From assembly GCA_003599255.1 (NCBI GenBank), contig QZJF01000005.1:96985-134673 (forward strand): DNA of 37,689 nucleotides, written 5' to 3'. Source of the stretch: a candidate division WWE3 bacterium (GTDB lineage: Bacteria > Patescibacteriota > WWE3 > UBA101185 > UBA10185). The position numbers and the translations under genes were made by a program. A model generated the notes under the pieces. The model was not told where the DNA came from, did not search any database, and saw only the letters and a list, made by a program, of their open reading frames with translations. Positions 6,256-13,009 of the stretch are shown here, one piece after another (positions within the stretch are counted from its first letter, which is position 1; every line of letters begins with the position of its first letter).

Positions 6256-8310
6256 ATGCTAAAAGTACTTTATAAATATCTCCAGTTGAGGTATATATGG
6301 GTTAAGCCAACAAGGTTAACTAAAATGATAAGCACAAAGCAGTTAATTACATTAAACCTAAAATACGGTACTGAGACAAAGCCTCTAAAAGATGTTGCAT
6401 TTGCCCAGTTAGTGTCAAAAGCCTTATATTTAGCGGACTCCCCATTATCGCAAAAACAAATAGCAGTAAAAGTAAAAGAGCTTCTTGGTATTCAAAAAGT
6501 TACGAGGAGCAATATTGTCGGTGGTTTAACCTATCTTAAAGATGAGGGTAAGGTAACAGAAAAAAATGCCGGCATGTGGGAGTTGACATTAAGGGAGAGG
6601 AGCAATATTGAATCTAATCTTAATACTGACCAACACTTGATGGAGGATGTCATAGAAAGGCATTTTCCATCAGATATCGATAAAAAAATAATACGGGAGT
6701 GGTTTATAGATGCAGCGACTGATTTCTTTGGTCATTTTGGCGATGAGTTGGTAACTTCAATAACGAAGAATACTAAAACTAGACCAAAGGATCTAAAAGA
6801 GTTGCTTAAGCCTTCTATTAACAAATACTCATTACTTGCTAACTCATTAGAATTAGAAAAAGGTTTTGTTGACTTTATTTCTTGTGACGACGATAGGGAT
6901 AAACAATACTTCATGCAGCTTATTTATGCTATGTTTTCTGCAAGGTTAGTAGCAGCTGACCTTGGTTACGACCCTATAGCTGTAGATGAAGTGAAAAATG
7001 CTACACTTGTATTAGACACTAACGTTTTATTTGTTCTAGCATTAGAACGCCATAAATCAGCAAAAGCCTTAAAAGCTGTAATCAACACATTAAATAAACT
7101 TGGCTCCCGAGTCGTATATTTGGACTGTACGAGGCAAGAATACTCTAGAGCTGTATCTCATGTTAAAAAAAGTACACTTGAAATAGTTAATTATGGTTAT
7201 CCGTGGGAGGTTCTAGTTAATACGACAGACTCCTTTATGAGAACAGCTATAAAGCGTGGGTGTTCAAAAGAAGAACATTTTAATGAGTTTTTCAGAAGCA
7301 TTATGTCCGTCCCAGATACATCCGAGTTTGGTTTTTCGTTAAGTTTTGAGGCCGATGCTGTAACTGAAGAAGTATCTAAAAAAGCTGAGAATGATAAAGG
7401 TATGCAAGCAAAAATCCAAGACTTTAATACGAGATACGGTTCAAAGCTCAGGGAATATCCAATAAAGTCGCCCTCATCACTGATCCACGATGCCACACTT
7501 ATACACGTTTGCGACGCTAAGAGAAAAGAAGGCGAAAAGTACTGGGTTCTAAGTTTGGACAGGTCCTTGCAAATGTATGCAGTTAATAACACAAATCCAC
7601 ACGGTGTCTCCACGGTGATTTCACTTGATATCCTAGTTCAGGTATTAGCTTTGAATACGACGGCTGGAGCCGTTGATTCAAATGAGTTTGCTCCATTCTT
7701 AGCCATTATGATGTTGAATGAGTGTCTTCCCACGCAAGGTGCTTATAGTATGGTTGACTTAAAAACCATGGCACAGATAAGTGATGAGGTTAAAATATTA
7801 CCCCCAGCAAATATTGATAGATTAGTAGACATAGTTAAAAAAGCACGATTTGCAGGTAAACCAATAGATAGTAGCCAGTTCCTAGTTAGTTTTAATAGGG
7901 CATTACAGACTGAGAAAGAGAATGTTGGAGAAGAACTTAGAAAAGCACATGAGACAATTGAAAGTTATAAAGTTGATTTGGACAAAGAAAAAGAAAAATC
8001 CCTAAAAGTTACTTCTTATTTACAGGATGACCACAAGTCAAAGTTATCTCGTCGTTATTTAAGAGATTTAGTTATCAAAATCCTTATATCAATAATAATA
8101 GGCTTAGTGATAGGAACACCTATTCTTGTATTTTTGCCGAAAGTACTTGGTGAGGCATATGAGGCATACATTTTTCTTGTTACTACGGTTCCTGTATTCG
8201 CATCTGCTTTGTGGATTATTCCAAAATCAGTCAAGACTTACAAAGCTTCAATGGCAAGGATTGAAACAGAGGCTCAAAAGGAAGTTACGGAAAGTATATC
8301 CGGAAAGTGA
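6256..8310 (+). CDS. PIN-domain nuclease-like protein with C-terminal membrane anchor, 684 aa
   Basis: A multidomain protein not matching a named family I know. Residues about 45-110 look like a winged helix (SPLSQKQIAVKVKELLG...LTYLKDEGKV). Residues about 250-445 carry a PIN-like nuclease signature: VLDTN (D254), TRQE (E295), HDATL (D412) and LSLDRS (D435), the acidic set that binds Mg2+ for RNA or DNA cleavage. A helical linker (about 560-600, charged, coiled-coil-like) leads to two membrane helices (about 606-627 and 634-656) and a short charged tail. The nuclease would therefore hang on the inner face of the membrane. GGAGGTGAG lies directly before ATG 6256. It forms a unit with the next membrane gene (12-nt gap). 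The integrated form shows no promoter within the element. Confidence 0.75.
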   Translation: MLKVLYKYLQLRYIWVKPTRLTKMISTKQLITLNLKYGTETKPLKDVAFAQLVSKALYLADSPLSQKQIAVKVKELLGIQKVTRSNIVGGLTYLKDEGKVTEKNAGMWELTLRERSNIESNLNTDQHLMEDVIERHFPSDIDKKIIREWFIDAATDFFGHFGDELVTSITKNTKTRPKDLKELLKPSINKYSLLANSLELEKGFVDFISCDDDRDKQYFMQLIYAMFSARLVAADLGYDPIAVDEVKNATLVLDTNVLFVLALERHKSAKALKAVINTLNKLGSRVVYLDCTRQEYSRAVSHVKKSTLEIVNYGYPWEVLVNTTDSFMRTAIKRGCSKEEHFNEFFRSIMSVPDTSEFGFSLSFEADAVTEEVSKKAENDKGMQAKIQDFNTRYGSKLREYPIKSPSSLIHDATLIHVCDAKRKEGEKYWVLSLDRSLQMYAVNNTNPHGVSTVISLDILVQVLALNTTAGAVDSNEFAPFLAIMMLNECLPTQGAYSMVDLKTMAQISDEVKILPPANIDRLVDIVKKARFAGKPIDSSQFLVSFNRALQTEKENVGEELRKAHETIESYKVDLDKEKEKSLKVTSYLQDDHKSKLSRRYLRDLVIKILISIIIGLVIGTPILVFLPKVLGEAYEAYIFLVTTVPVFASALWIIPKSVKTYKASMARIETEAQKEVTESISGK

Positions 8311-8322
8311 TATCGATAAAAT

Positions 8323-8865
8323 ATGGATTTTGATAAATACATACTTTGGCAAATGGAACAGGACAGTAAGTTAAGAGACGAGGTCGGGCACACCTATTTC
8401 CAAGCACAATTGAATAACCTAAACAAGTTAAGGGATTTAGTTGTACATATGACAACAATATCCGCCGGAATAATAGGATTCACCATACCAGTGTTTGGTA
8501 GCAGTACTCTTGTTAAAACACCTGCTCTTCTGATTGGAGGATTGCTGGAGTTACTGGTTCTAACAACTTACGGTATATGGTATCTAAAGTGGATATTGGA
8601 GACCGAAAACCGTGATTTAACCCTTCAACACAGGAAATACAACGAAGTTGTAGATTCTATACGGGATTCTCACTTAAAAACCTTTGAAAATCCTACTGAA
8701 AAATCATTTCAGCATCAACAGGAAGTGGGGGAGGAAGTTATGAAGGCACTCATTGCTGACCCCGTTAAGGATAAAAGAGACTACGCTTTAGACATTCTTT
8801 TTATCGCATTTACTTTGGGCCTTCTTCTAATAATACTGTCTTTGGTTCCCGTTAAAGTTGGATAG
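8323..8865 (+). CDS. Three-helix membrane protein, partner of the PIN gene
   Basis: A 180-aa unknown membrane protein. The N-terminal 40 residues are charged and helical, then come two adjacent membrane helices (about 42-62, TTISAGIIGFTIPVFG; and about 66-88, LLIGGLLELLVLTTYGIWYL), a roughly 65-residue cytoplasmic helical region rich in charges, and a third helix (about 155-176, LDILFIAFTLGLLLIILSLV). The paired helices with a cytoplasmic helical arm resemble in layout the small membrane effectors found with defence nucleases or sensors, but no family can be named. It starts 12 nt after the PIN gene and its 3' end overlaps the converging 372-aa gene by 14 nt. Confidence 0.72.
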   Translation: MDFDKYILWQMEQDSKLRDEVGHTYFQAQLNNLNKLRDLVVHMTTISAGIIGFTIPVFGSSTLVKTPALLIGGLLELLVLTTYGIWYLKWILETENRDLTLQHRKYNEVVDSIRDSHLKTFENPTEKSFQHQQEVGEEVMKALIADPVKDKRDYALDILFIAFTLGLLLIILSLVPVKVG

Positions 8866-9970
8866 GGTATGTACCACTAATCCGGTCGTCTATACCCTCT
8901 TGTTTCAACCGGTGTGTGTCACCGTCCGACTTTATGATAACTTCAATCTTTAACTTGCCGTCCGTACTGTTATTATCCTGCTCTTGTACCTTGTATAGAA
9001 AATAGCCCTTTTCTGTAAACCCCTCGTTTTCAGGTCTCTTTTCCGAGTAGTATTTGTTAAACATACCCGAGTTTGAGCTAAACTTGTAAAACATTTTTCT
9101 TTCTACTAAATCCTGTGTTCCCACTCCTATGAAAATGTAATCTCCAACTTTAAGAGGGGTAGGAAAGTCATTATTATTGAAAGTTTCGATGCCAGAGTAT
9201 TTGTTGTACTCAGATAACTTAGTCTCATTGCCGTGGTCGTCTGATAAATAAGTGATGATTGGATAAGGTTCCGTGTCTTCATAGCTTTCGGTGACTTCTG
9301 GATTGCCTCCCCAAAAATCTTTGAACAACCCCGTAAGTGTTGGTTTGTATTTTGAGATTGCGATATTATCAAGTTCTTCATAGGGCGGATTTAGCTCTAT
9401 TTTGTTGTCAATATTGAACTGTGTGTTATTTTGGCTAAGTTGATTCCATTCATCTATGAGGGCCGGGTAGGTCTTTTGACTGTAGTTATTCCACTCTTCG
9501 TCAGACATTTCTTGCTGTTCGTATAAACGCATTTTAGCTATATAATCTTCTTCAATGTCAACTAACTTTAGTTTTTCAGATAATCTTTTGTCTAATAGTT
9601 CCGTAAGTTTTGACCATACCCTTGGGTTAGTGTTTTTAGCTTCTGTGGTAAGTTCTACGGACTTTTTAAGGTTGGTGTTGAGGTTATCTTCGAATAACCT
9701 AACTACTTCATGACCTTCCGGTGACCTTATGAGGGCGTGACTATACATCTCTTCGACAGCTAAACTCTTTGTTGTATACAACGTGGCATAATCATAGGCT
9801 TTATGCAGCAGATTTCTCGTATGCTCAATATCATTGAACACCAAGTCTTGTTTGTAGTTATCAAATGCAATGATTAAAGTAACACCAAAGCCTAATACTC
9901 CCAAAAATAGGCAAGATAGTAAAAATGGCACAACTATTTTTCTTGTTAACTTTAGTAGAGTTTGAACCAT
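8852..9970 (-). CDS. Membrane-anchored protein with large extracellular region, 372 aa
   Basis: Not recognised. One N-terminal membrane helix (about 12-37, VVPFLLSCLFLGVLGFGVTLIIAF) is followed by a roughly 330-residue domain: first helical and charged (about 40-190; EDYIAKMRLYEQQEMSDEEW), then beta-rich with a motif-like VGDYIFIGVGTQDLVE near 275 and GYFLYKVQEQD near 320. No catalytic signature is seen. The layout recalls a sensor domain without its signalling output. It overlaps the end of the upstream 137-aa gene by 19 nt, so the two are translated together. The gene is convergent with the PIN/three-helix unit. Confidence 0.7.
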   Translation of the reverse strand: MVQTLLKLTRKIVVPFLLSCLFLGVLGFGVTLIIAFDNYKQDLVFNDIEHTRNLLHKAYDYATLYTTKSLAVEEMYSHALIRSPEGHEVVRLFEDNLNTNLKKSVELTTEAKNTNPRVWSKLTELLDKRLSEKLKLVDIEEDYIAKMRLYEQQEMSDEEWNNYSQKTYPALIDEWNQLSQNNTQFNIDNKIELNPPYEELDNIAISKYKPTLTGLFKDFWGGNPEVTESYEDTEPYPIITYLSDDHGNETKLSEYNKYSGIETFNNNDFPTPLKVGDYIFIGVGTQDLVERKMFYKFSSNSGMFNKYYSEKRPENEGFTEKGYFLYKVQEQDNNSTDGKLKIEVIIKSDGDTHRLKQEGIDDRISGTYPIQL

Positions 9971-10365
9971 AAATCATCGACTTTTTCTTGTACGTCATTT
10001 AGCTTGCTCTCTAGGTTTGATATATCCCTCTGAATACGGCCTATTTCTCCGTTTATATCATTTTCCATAAGTGGTGCATCAAGTGTATTTTCAATAGAGT
10101 CTAGAGTATCACCGATTTTATCTATTTCCAGATTGTAGTAGAGAGATGAGTTTATATTTTCTACCTTCCTTAACCTAATATTAGTATCTATAAGCAAAGC
10201 AGCTAAGGCAACAAACACAACGATTAAAACCTTATTTCTTGCCAGATAAGGCAGTACCAGTGATTTATATGGAATTGATATTTTATTCATAAATCCCGCC
10301 ATACAAAGTAAAAACGATAATGTTATGGCATCTGTGCCATAGAGCCATTTTGGCATAAAAGCCAT
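9952..10365 (-). CDS. Membrane protein with C-terminal coiled coil, 137 aa
   Basis: Not recognised. Two hydrophobic segments (about 10-27, GTDAITLSFLLCMAGFM; and about 43-62, NKVLIVVFVALAALLI) are followed by a 70-residue coiled coil (IDKIGDTLDSIENTL...GEIGRIQRDISNLESKL), probably cytoplasmic or periplasmic depending on topology. It is first in a two-gene unit with the 372-aa protein. ATG 10365 begins 16 bp from the divergent XRE regulator; an in-frame ATG at 10356 is an alternative. Its 5' end contains a cluster of GCCATA-type half-sites, so it is probably the regulator's target. Confidence 0.68.
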   Translation of the reverse strand: MAFMPKWLYGTDAITLSFLLCMAGFMNKISIPYKSLVLPYLARNKVLIVVFVALAALLIDTNIRLRKVENINSSLYYNLEIDKIGDTLDSIENTLDAPLMENDINGEIGRIQRDISNLESKLNDVQEKVDDLWFKLY

Positions 10366-10393
10366 AATCAGACAAGAACTTATGACTATGGCA
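10324..10393. promoter_or_regulatory. Cluster of TATGGCA/TGCCATA half-sites at the divergent XRE promoter
   Basis: A perfect inverted repeat, TATGGCA-TCTG-TGCCATA, lies at 10324-10341. Related half-sites follow: AGCCATT (10343-10349), TTGGCAT (10350-10356), AGCCATA (10360-10366) and TATGGCA (10387-10393). About six half-sites in 70 bp spanning both start codons suggest operator sites for the adjacent XRE protein. The sites lie partly within coding sequence, so the repeat is not imposed by an intergenic terminator. Confidence 0.5.
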
Positions 10394-10582
10394 ACACTTT
10401 ATGAAAAAGTAGGAATTAATATAAAATACTACAGAAAGAAACTGGGTTTATCTCAAGAACAATTAGCTTTTAAGGCAAAAATCGATATGACTAGTGTAAG
10501 TGAAACTGAAAGCGGGTTACGAAATACTTCTCTTAAAACAATCGCTAAACTTGCAAAAAGCATTAAATATAGAGCCTTTTGA
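10382..10582 (+). CDS. XRE-family helix-turn-helix regulator, frameshifted near its C-terminus
   Basis: A 66-aa single-domain transcriptional regulator of the Cro/C1 type. The DNA-binding fold is clear: GINIKYYRKKLGLSQEQLAFKAKIDMTSVSETESG then LKTIAKLAKSI. The annotated frame ends abnormally in KYRAF. One base less in the run of five A's at 10555-10559 would give ALNIEPFELLK and a stop at 10593-10595, which is the standard ending of this family. The gene therefore carries a +1 insertion, from real mutation, sequencing or assembly error, or slippage. All five helices needed for DNA binding are mostly present, so the short product might still bind. It is divergent from the membrane pair and probably represses it. 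Confidence 0.85.
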   Translation: MTMATLYEKVGINIKYYRKKLGLSQEQLAFKAKIDMTSVSETESGLRNTSLKTIAKLAKSIKYRAF

Positions 10583-10595
10583 GCTACTAAAGTGA

Positions 10596-10864
10596 TAGAT
10601 TACTACCTCAGTCAATATGGGATTTTGTTTGTTATTCCAGTGTTCTATACAAATACAACATAAAAAATAAAAAATGGCAGAGAAAGTATATGGATTACAT
10701 ACTTTTTGACCTGTGTATCCTTTTTTTACAACTGTTATTTTTCACAAAAAGTGTGAGGATACAACATTCATAACTATAAGGGGTGGATCAAACTGGAGCT
10801 ACCCGTACCCTATATACCTCTGTATCGAAATAAGTATTAGAATAAGCCCAGTAGAGCAACTATT
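10596..10864. other. AT-rich intergenic stretch with nested inverted repeats
   Basis: No gene is seen. TGTATCC (10714-10720) pairs with GGATACA (10757-10763), and inside it TCACA-AAAAG-TGTGA (10742-10756) forms a small hairpin. GTATATGGATTACATAC (10686-10702) is also partly palindromic. TAGAAT at about 10838-10843 is a possible -10 for the next gene but lies 21 nt from its ATG. The function of the repeats is unknown; a replication or recombinase accessory site is possible. Confidence 0.4.
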
Positions 10865-11797
10865 ATGATTACTGTTTCATCAGAGGATATTGAATACCTT
10901 GAGAAATCAAGGAGCGATTTCCTAGAACAACTGAAGATTAAAAATAACGACTTGTTATTTGGCGTAGGTGACTTAGTTGTAGAAGTAATAAAGCCATTAT
11001 CCAAAGGAACAGTGGTAGAAAACAAAACAGATTTCTTATTGGAAATACTCGCTTACGTAGCGGGGGTAGAGTATGTGACTTTGAATAAGCTTTCGATACT
11101 CAAGTTCGATACAGATATAAAAGCCACTAAATATAAGGCTTTTTTAGATATTAGGTCCGCTTTAGGCTACGGAACAATAAAAATCAATAAAAAACTGCTT
11201 AAAACCTTGATGTATTACAAAGACCAAGCTGAAAGTATGAACTGTCTTTCTGACTGGTGTCACGACGAGGCCAACAGGATACAAAGGAAATATCAAATCC
11301 CGATAGATGCGTTGCAGAAGTTACCGGAAGCTATTTACGAGATTATTTTGGAGTTTCTGAAAGATAAACAAACACTTACTAATGGAGAAGAGATGTATAT
11401 AGCGTTTCTAAATGATAGTATCGATATTGCTTTGACGAGGTTTTCCGAAGATTTAGGATTGATTCCAATTACACTTTACAGTTTGCGAGCGAAAACTCCC
11501 AAGGGCATTAAAAACACTTATTGTAGATACTGTCACAACTCTATAAACAGGGGAGACGCAGGAGATTATTGCACAAAAAGAGGCAATCGGGTCTGTTTTG
11601 AGCAGAATGTTGGAAGTAGAACAAAGAGGAAATCTACAAATGAGCTGGTTTTTATTAACACAAAAGATAAGGTGTGCGTCTCATGCGGAATACCACTTGA
11701 ATATAATGTTTGCCGTATAGTAGGCGATAAGCTATTGTGTAAAAAACCTCAATGTTACGAGAGATTAAAATACAAGAGCAAAAAACTAAAGAGATAA
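10865..11797 (+). CDS. Cysteine-rich (zinc-finger-like) element protein, 310 aa
   Basis: Not recognised. The first 210 residues are helical and charged, without membrane segments. The C-terminal third has two cysteine clusters: CRYCHN (C220, C223) continuing into DYCTKRGNRVCF, and CVSCG (C271, C274) continuing into LLCKKPQC (C292, C297), each suited to bind one zinc ion. The last residues are strongly basic (KYKSKKLKR), which suggests nucleic-acid binding. It is not a resolvase, primase or helicase by any motif visible. It is the first of a row of four plus-strand genes that lead to the recombinase, so a role in element maintenance is the simplest guess. Confidence 0.65.
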   Translation: MITVSSEDIEYLEKSRSDFLEQLKIKNNDLLFGVGDLVVEVIKPLSKGTVVENKTDFLLEILAYVAGVEYVTLNKLSILKFDTDIKATKYKAFLDIRSALGYGTIKINKKLLKTLMYYKDQAESMNCLSDWCHDEANRIQRKYQIPIDALQKLPEAIYEIILEFLKDKQTLTNGEEMYIAFLNDSIDIALTRFSEDLGLIPITLYSLRAKTPKGIKNTYCRYCHNSINRGDAGDYCTKRGNRVCFEQNVGSRTKRKSTNELVFINTKDKVCVSCGIPLEYNVCRIVGDKLLCKKPQCYERLKYKSKKLKR

Positions 11798-11859
11798 GAA
11801 GATTCCCCAAAAACGTGCCTTAGCGATTGATGCATATTCTTCTATGAGATGCTGAAAAC

Positions 11860-12075
11860 ATGGAAAAACCAGTTTTCACACTAGATGAAGTTAAAGCACT
11901 CAAGATATTAGGACTCTTTGATTCTGAGATATCCCTTATATCCTATATTAGAACTCTAAAATGGGGTTCTGTTGAAATAACTGTCCAAAACTCTGAGCCT
12001 GTATTCGCAAAATCAGCTTATCAAACAATTAAGTTTGCTTCCGGTCAAGGAAGGGTATCAAGTGAACACGGATAA
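11860..12075 (+). CDS. Small DUF2292-like protein, 71 aa
   Basis: A short protein with the pattern of DUF2292-type proteins found beside mobile genes: a helix, then LKWGSVEITVQNSEPVF followed by a strand ending in IKF. In that family the core reads roughly YGSIEIxIxDGKxxxI. Function is unknown. There is no good ribosome site before ATG 11860. The last 14 nt overlap the next gene, whose ribosome site (AAGGAAGGG) lies inside this gene, so the two are translationally linked. The family assignment rests on a short pattern only. Confidence 0.6.
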   Translation: MEKPVFTLDEVKALKILGLFDSEISLISYIRTLKWGSVEITVQNSEPVFAKSAYQTIKFASGQGRVSSEHG

Positions 12076-12244
12076 CCAATTGACTTGGTTAACAGAGGAG
12101 TTGTGTGACAAGATTAGGGTCGTTTTTGAGCCTAAATACGGACATTTACTTAGTGATAATGAAGTTTACGATATAGCAAATAATCTAGTTTCGTTTTTAG
12201 AGCTAATACTGAAAAACAGAGGTGCTCAATATGAAGGGAAATAG
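12062..12244 (+). CDS. Small conserved recombinase-neighbour protein, 60 aa
   Basis: The protein has the pattern LTEELCDKIRVVFEPKYGHLLSDNEVYDIANNLVSFLELI: an FEPxYGxxLxDxEVxxIAxNL core that I associate with small unnamed proteins encoded next to recombinases in mobile elements; the biochemical role is not known. GTG 12062 is chosen because AAGGAAGGG sits 6 nt upstream; an upstream TTG at 12035 would add nine residues without a ribosome site. It overlaps the gene before by 14 nt and the gene after by 14 nt, so it belongs to one operon. Confidence 0.65.
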   Translation: MNTDNQLTWLTEELCDKIRVVFEPKYGHLLSDNEVYDIANNLVSFLELILKNRGAQYEGK

Positions 12245-12887
12245 ACGAGGTTATACATCATTTTCAAACGATTCTCTACGTGAGGGTTACCTCCCAGACC
12301 ACCTTTTTAGATTTAGGGCCATTATGGAATCTCATTTAGGTTCTGCAGGTAGAGCAGTTGTAAAGTTAGAAACTATAGCATATGAGATGGGTAAAAACAG
12401 AAGAGCTGCAGAGCGTGCGAAGAAGTGGTTCCTTCGGAACTCTAATCTGCAAGCAAAAAAGCGTGGGTATTTATATGAGTTCTACACAGAACCAGACAGG
12501 AGTGTCTTATATGGTCAGACTCGTGTGTCGCATGTCGTAGTACACCCAGATACCTTTACAAAAATAACAAAAGAAAAAGACTTATATAAAAACCCTAAAG
12601 AGGTTTTTTCAAATAAGTGGGAAAAGAGTGGAAAACCTCCAGAGTTAAGTGGTGAAGAAAAGGTGTTAGTGGAAAACATAGTTAAATGGGTAATGAACCC
12701 GATGTTTAAAACGTGGTTACCAGAAAAGGTTGAGAAGTACAGAGCTATTGGTGCCATTCGCAAATATGGCTATGCGGCGATTTTAAAAATATATAAAGAG
12801 GAGGCAGAGTGGGGACTTTCTCCGCATCCCAAGCCGTTTTGGGAACGTATAAAGGAGTTGGACAATATGGCACAGACGCCAAAATAG
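12231..12887 (+). CDS. Helix-turn-helix protein, possible replication or partition initiator, 218 aa
   Basis: Residues about 20-85 look like a winged helix or HTH (FRFRAIMESHLG...VKLETIAYEMGKNRRAAERAKKWFLRNSNL), a layout seen in plasmid and phage replication or regulatory proteins that bind DNA; the rest is helical with a conserved-looking WGLSPHPKPFWERI near the end. No named family can be assigned. ATG 12231 has AGAGGTG 6 nt upstream; the GTG at 12222 is less likely. It overlaps the previous gene by 14 nt. Its own 3' end lies just before the recombinase promoter. Confidence 0.62.
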   Translation: MKGNRRGYTSFSNDSLREGYLPDHLFRFRAIMESHLGSAGRAVVKLETIAYEMGKNRRAAERAKKWFLRNSNLQAKKRGYLYEFYTEPDRSVLYGQTRVSHVVVHPDTFTKITKEKDLYKNPKEVFSNKWEKSGKPPELSGEEKVLVENIVKWVMNPMFKTWLPEKVEKYRAIGAIRKYGYAAILKIYKEEAEWGLSPHPKPFWERIKELDNMAQTPK

Positions 12888-12889
12888 TA

Positions 12890-12895
12890 TATAAT
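12890..12895 (+). promoter_or_regulatory. -10 box of the recombinase promoter
   Basis: TATAAT; the transcript would begin around 12901-12903, that is, at the first base of the folded leader described next. The -35 region is poor. Confidence 0.55.
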
Positions 12896-12900
12896 TAAAG

Positions 12901-12987
12901 TGTACCCAACTTAATAGAATCGCTATTTTAATGGCCGTCTCAGTCAACTTGAAGCGATTCTTGTTGGGTACAACTGGGGCGGCCATT
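12901..12987 (+). ncRNA. Pseudoknotted 5' leader RNA of the serine recombinase mRNA
   Basis: Three sets of long complementary segments lie within 87 nt. TGTACCCAAC (12901-12910) pairs with GTTGGGTACA (12963-12972), 10 bp. GAATCGC (12917-12923) pairs with GCGATTC (12954-12960), 7 bp, stacked inside the first. AATGGCCG (12930-12937), in the loop, pairs with CGGCCATT (12980-12987), 8 bp, beyond the outer stem, which makes an H-type pseudoknot. No T-run follows, so it is not a terminator. The fold begins at the predicted transcription start and ends 22 nt before the recombinase ATG. It could be a ligand- or protein-sensing leader, or a recombinase/accessory DNA site made of inverted repeats. No known riboswitch class was recognised. 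Confidence 0.6.
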
Positions 12988-13009
12988 TAATTGCTTTAAA
13001 AGGAAAAAT

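Noticed and set aside
7197-7613. 138-codon minus-strand frame within the PIN gene
   Set aside because: Antisense shadow of a well-supported gene, with no ribosome site or protein-like motif.
10780-10800. GGGGTGGA at about 10784 as an alternative left attachment site matching the tRNA
   Set aside because: Only about 8 bp match and it lies in the middle of the gene block; TGGCAGG at 6197 fits both the gene layout and the tRNA end better.
12035-12061. TTG 12035 as start of the 60-aa gene
   Set aside because: No ribosome site precedes it, whereas GTG 12062 has AAGGAAGGG at the right distance.
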